From assembly GCF_000313935.1 (NCBI RefSeq), contig NZ_AMSS01000043.1, positions 186,001 to 250,000 on the forward strand: DNA of 64,000 nt. Reading direction: 5' to 3'. Position numbers and translations under genes: made by a program. Below are positions 63,664 to 64,000 of this stretch, in pieces. The notes beneath the pieces are model-generated. The model saw nothing but the letters and a program-made list of their open reading frames with translations. It searched no databases and was not told where the DNA came from. This DNA comes from Acinetobacter sp. WC-141 (lineage in GTDB: Bacteria; Pseudomonadota; Gammaproteobacteria; Pseudomonadales; Moraxellaceae). How positions within the stretch are numbered: position 1 is the stretch's first letter; every line of letters starts with the position of its first letter.

Positions 63664-64000
63664 ATGAATACTTCTATTAAAAATTGGCCCGAACAAGAGC
63701 GGCCAAGAGAACGGTTATTACAACAAGGCCCTCAAAGTCTCTCTGATGCAGAGCTATTAGCGATTTTTCTTCGCTCAGGTTCAAGGCAACATTCAGCAGT
63801 CGAATTATCACGTTTACTCATTCAACATTTTGGCAGCCTAAATGCAGTATTTGATTCATCGTTAAGTGAATTAACTCAATTTAATGGAATTGGAGCAACA
63901 AAATATTCACAATTACTGGCAGTCAAAGAACTCGGACGGCGTTATCTCGATCATCACTTTCAGAAAAATGATCTCAGTCTTCATTCTTCTGATTTAGTTT
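63664..64000 (+). CDS. radC: RadC family protein (partial, runs off the window)
   Basis: The first 112 codons of a rightward gene starting at ATG 63664 (MNTSIKNWPEQERPRERLLQ). The segment GPQSLSDAELLAIFLRSGS and the helix-hairpin-helix-like TQFNGIGATKYSQLLAVKELGRR are the RadC/UPF0758 N-terminal signatures. The catalytic-like JAB/MPN metalloprotease domain lies beyond the window. A DNA-repair role, once proposed, is not well supported, and the function is uncertain. The gene is divergent from coaBC, as in many proteobacteria. Confidence 0.9.
   Translation, partial: MNTSIKNWPEQERPRERLLQQGPQSLSDAELLAIFLRSGSRQHSAVELSRLLIQHFGSLNAVFDSSLSELTQFNGIGATKYSQLLAVKELGRRYLDHHFQKNDLSLHSSDLV

Overview
The window looks like chromosomal DNA of an Acinetobacter of the calcoaceticus-baumannii group. 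It is AT-rich, and its proteins read as close relatives of A. baumannii SecA, BaeSR, AspS, IlvE and GlnE as I remember them. A glycosyltransferase cluster lies between ilvE and aspS, which is where Acinetobacter keeps its lipooligosaccharide outer-core (OC) locus. I saw no insertion sequence, prophage, integron or CRISPR array. Most of the window is conserved backbone; the variable part is about 41.8-50.5 kb.

Layout. 0-8.7 kb: the start of a leftward gene, a hemolysin III-type membrane protein, an MHS-family transporter, a small exported protein, secA (leftward), a 1-Cys peroxiredoxin, and a coupled metallo-beta-lactamase-fold hydrolase plus lipoprotein phosphatase pair. 8.7-18.5 kb: leftward tryptophan and fatty-acid/folate genes in two blocks, trpF-trpB-DUF1543 and trpA-accD-folC-SPOR, the second joined by 4-base overlaps. 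An AraC regulator, a diiron-type hydrolase and a DUF2804 gene separate the blocks. 18.6-21.4 kb: a cobalamin riboswitch with a clear promoter, a BtuB-type receptor and a PduO-type adenosyltransferase, which together cover corrinoid uptake and activation. 21.5-29.3 kb: a glycerophosphodiesterase, a META-domain lipoprotein, a fatty acid desaturase, SelO, an L,D-transpeptidase, BaeRS, and a small lipoprotein divergent from baeS. 29.6-34.0 kb: two paralogous acyl-CoA dehydrogenases, PsiE and an RcnB-like protein. 34.4-39.8 kb: a short ORF, a hypothetical gene, a repeat-like intergenic element, a phospholipase D-type enzyme, the ZnuD zinc receptor with a Zur-box-like promoter, and a DUF4184 protein.

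40.0-51.5 kb: aspS, then the OC locus, then ilvE. The locus holds a Stealth-type phosphotransferase, an unassigned glycosyltransferase-like gene, GT25, a beta-propeller protein on the opposite strand, GT4, GT2, a polysaccharide deacetylase, a CgeB-like transferase and an ELM1-family protein. 51.5-56.2 kb: glnE, a soluble orphan histidine kinase and tRNA-Leu(CAA). 56.4-62.2 kb: queA, tgt, yajC, secD and secF, linking queuosine modification to the Sec accessory complex. 62.3-64.0 kb: coaBC (leftward) and the start of radC.

I found no convincing new multi-gene system. The items most worth a second look are two structured intergenic elements (7.0-7.15 kb and 35.0-35.3 kb), a pair of consensus DnaA boxes in a perfect hairpin, an inverted tRNA-Leu 3' fragment, and several small ORFs or leaders. 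Start sites were moved from the longest reading frame where a Shine-Dalgarno, signal peptide or family length favoured an internal start.
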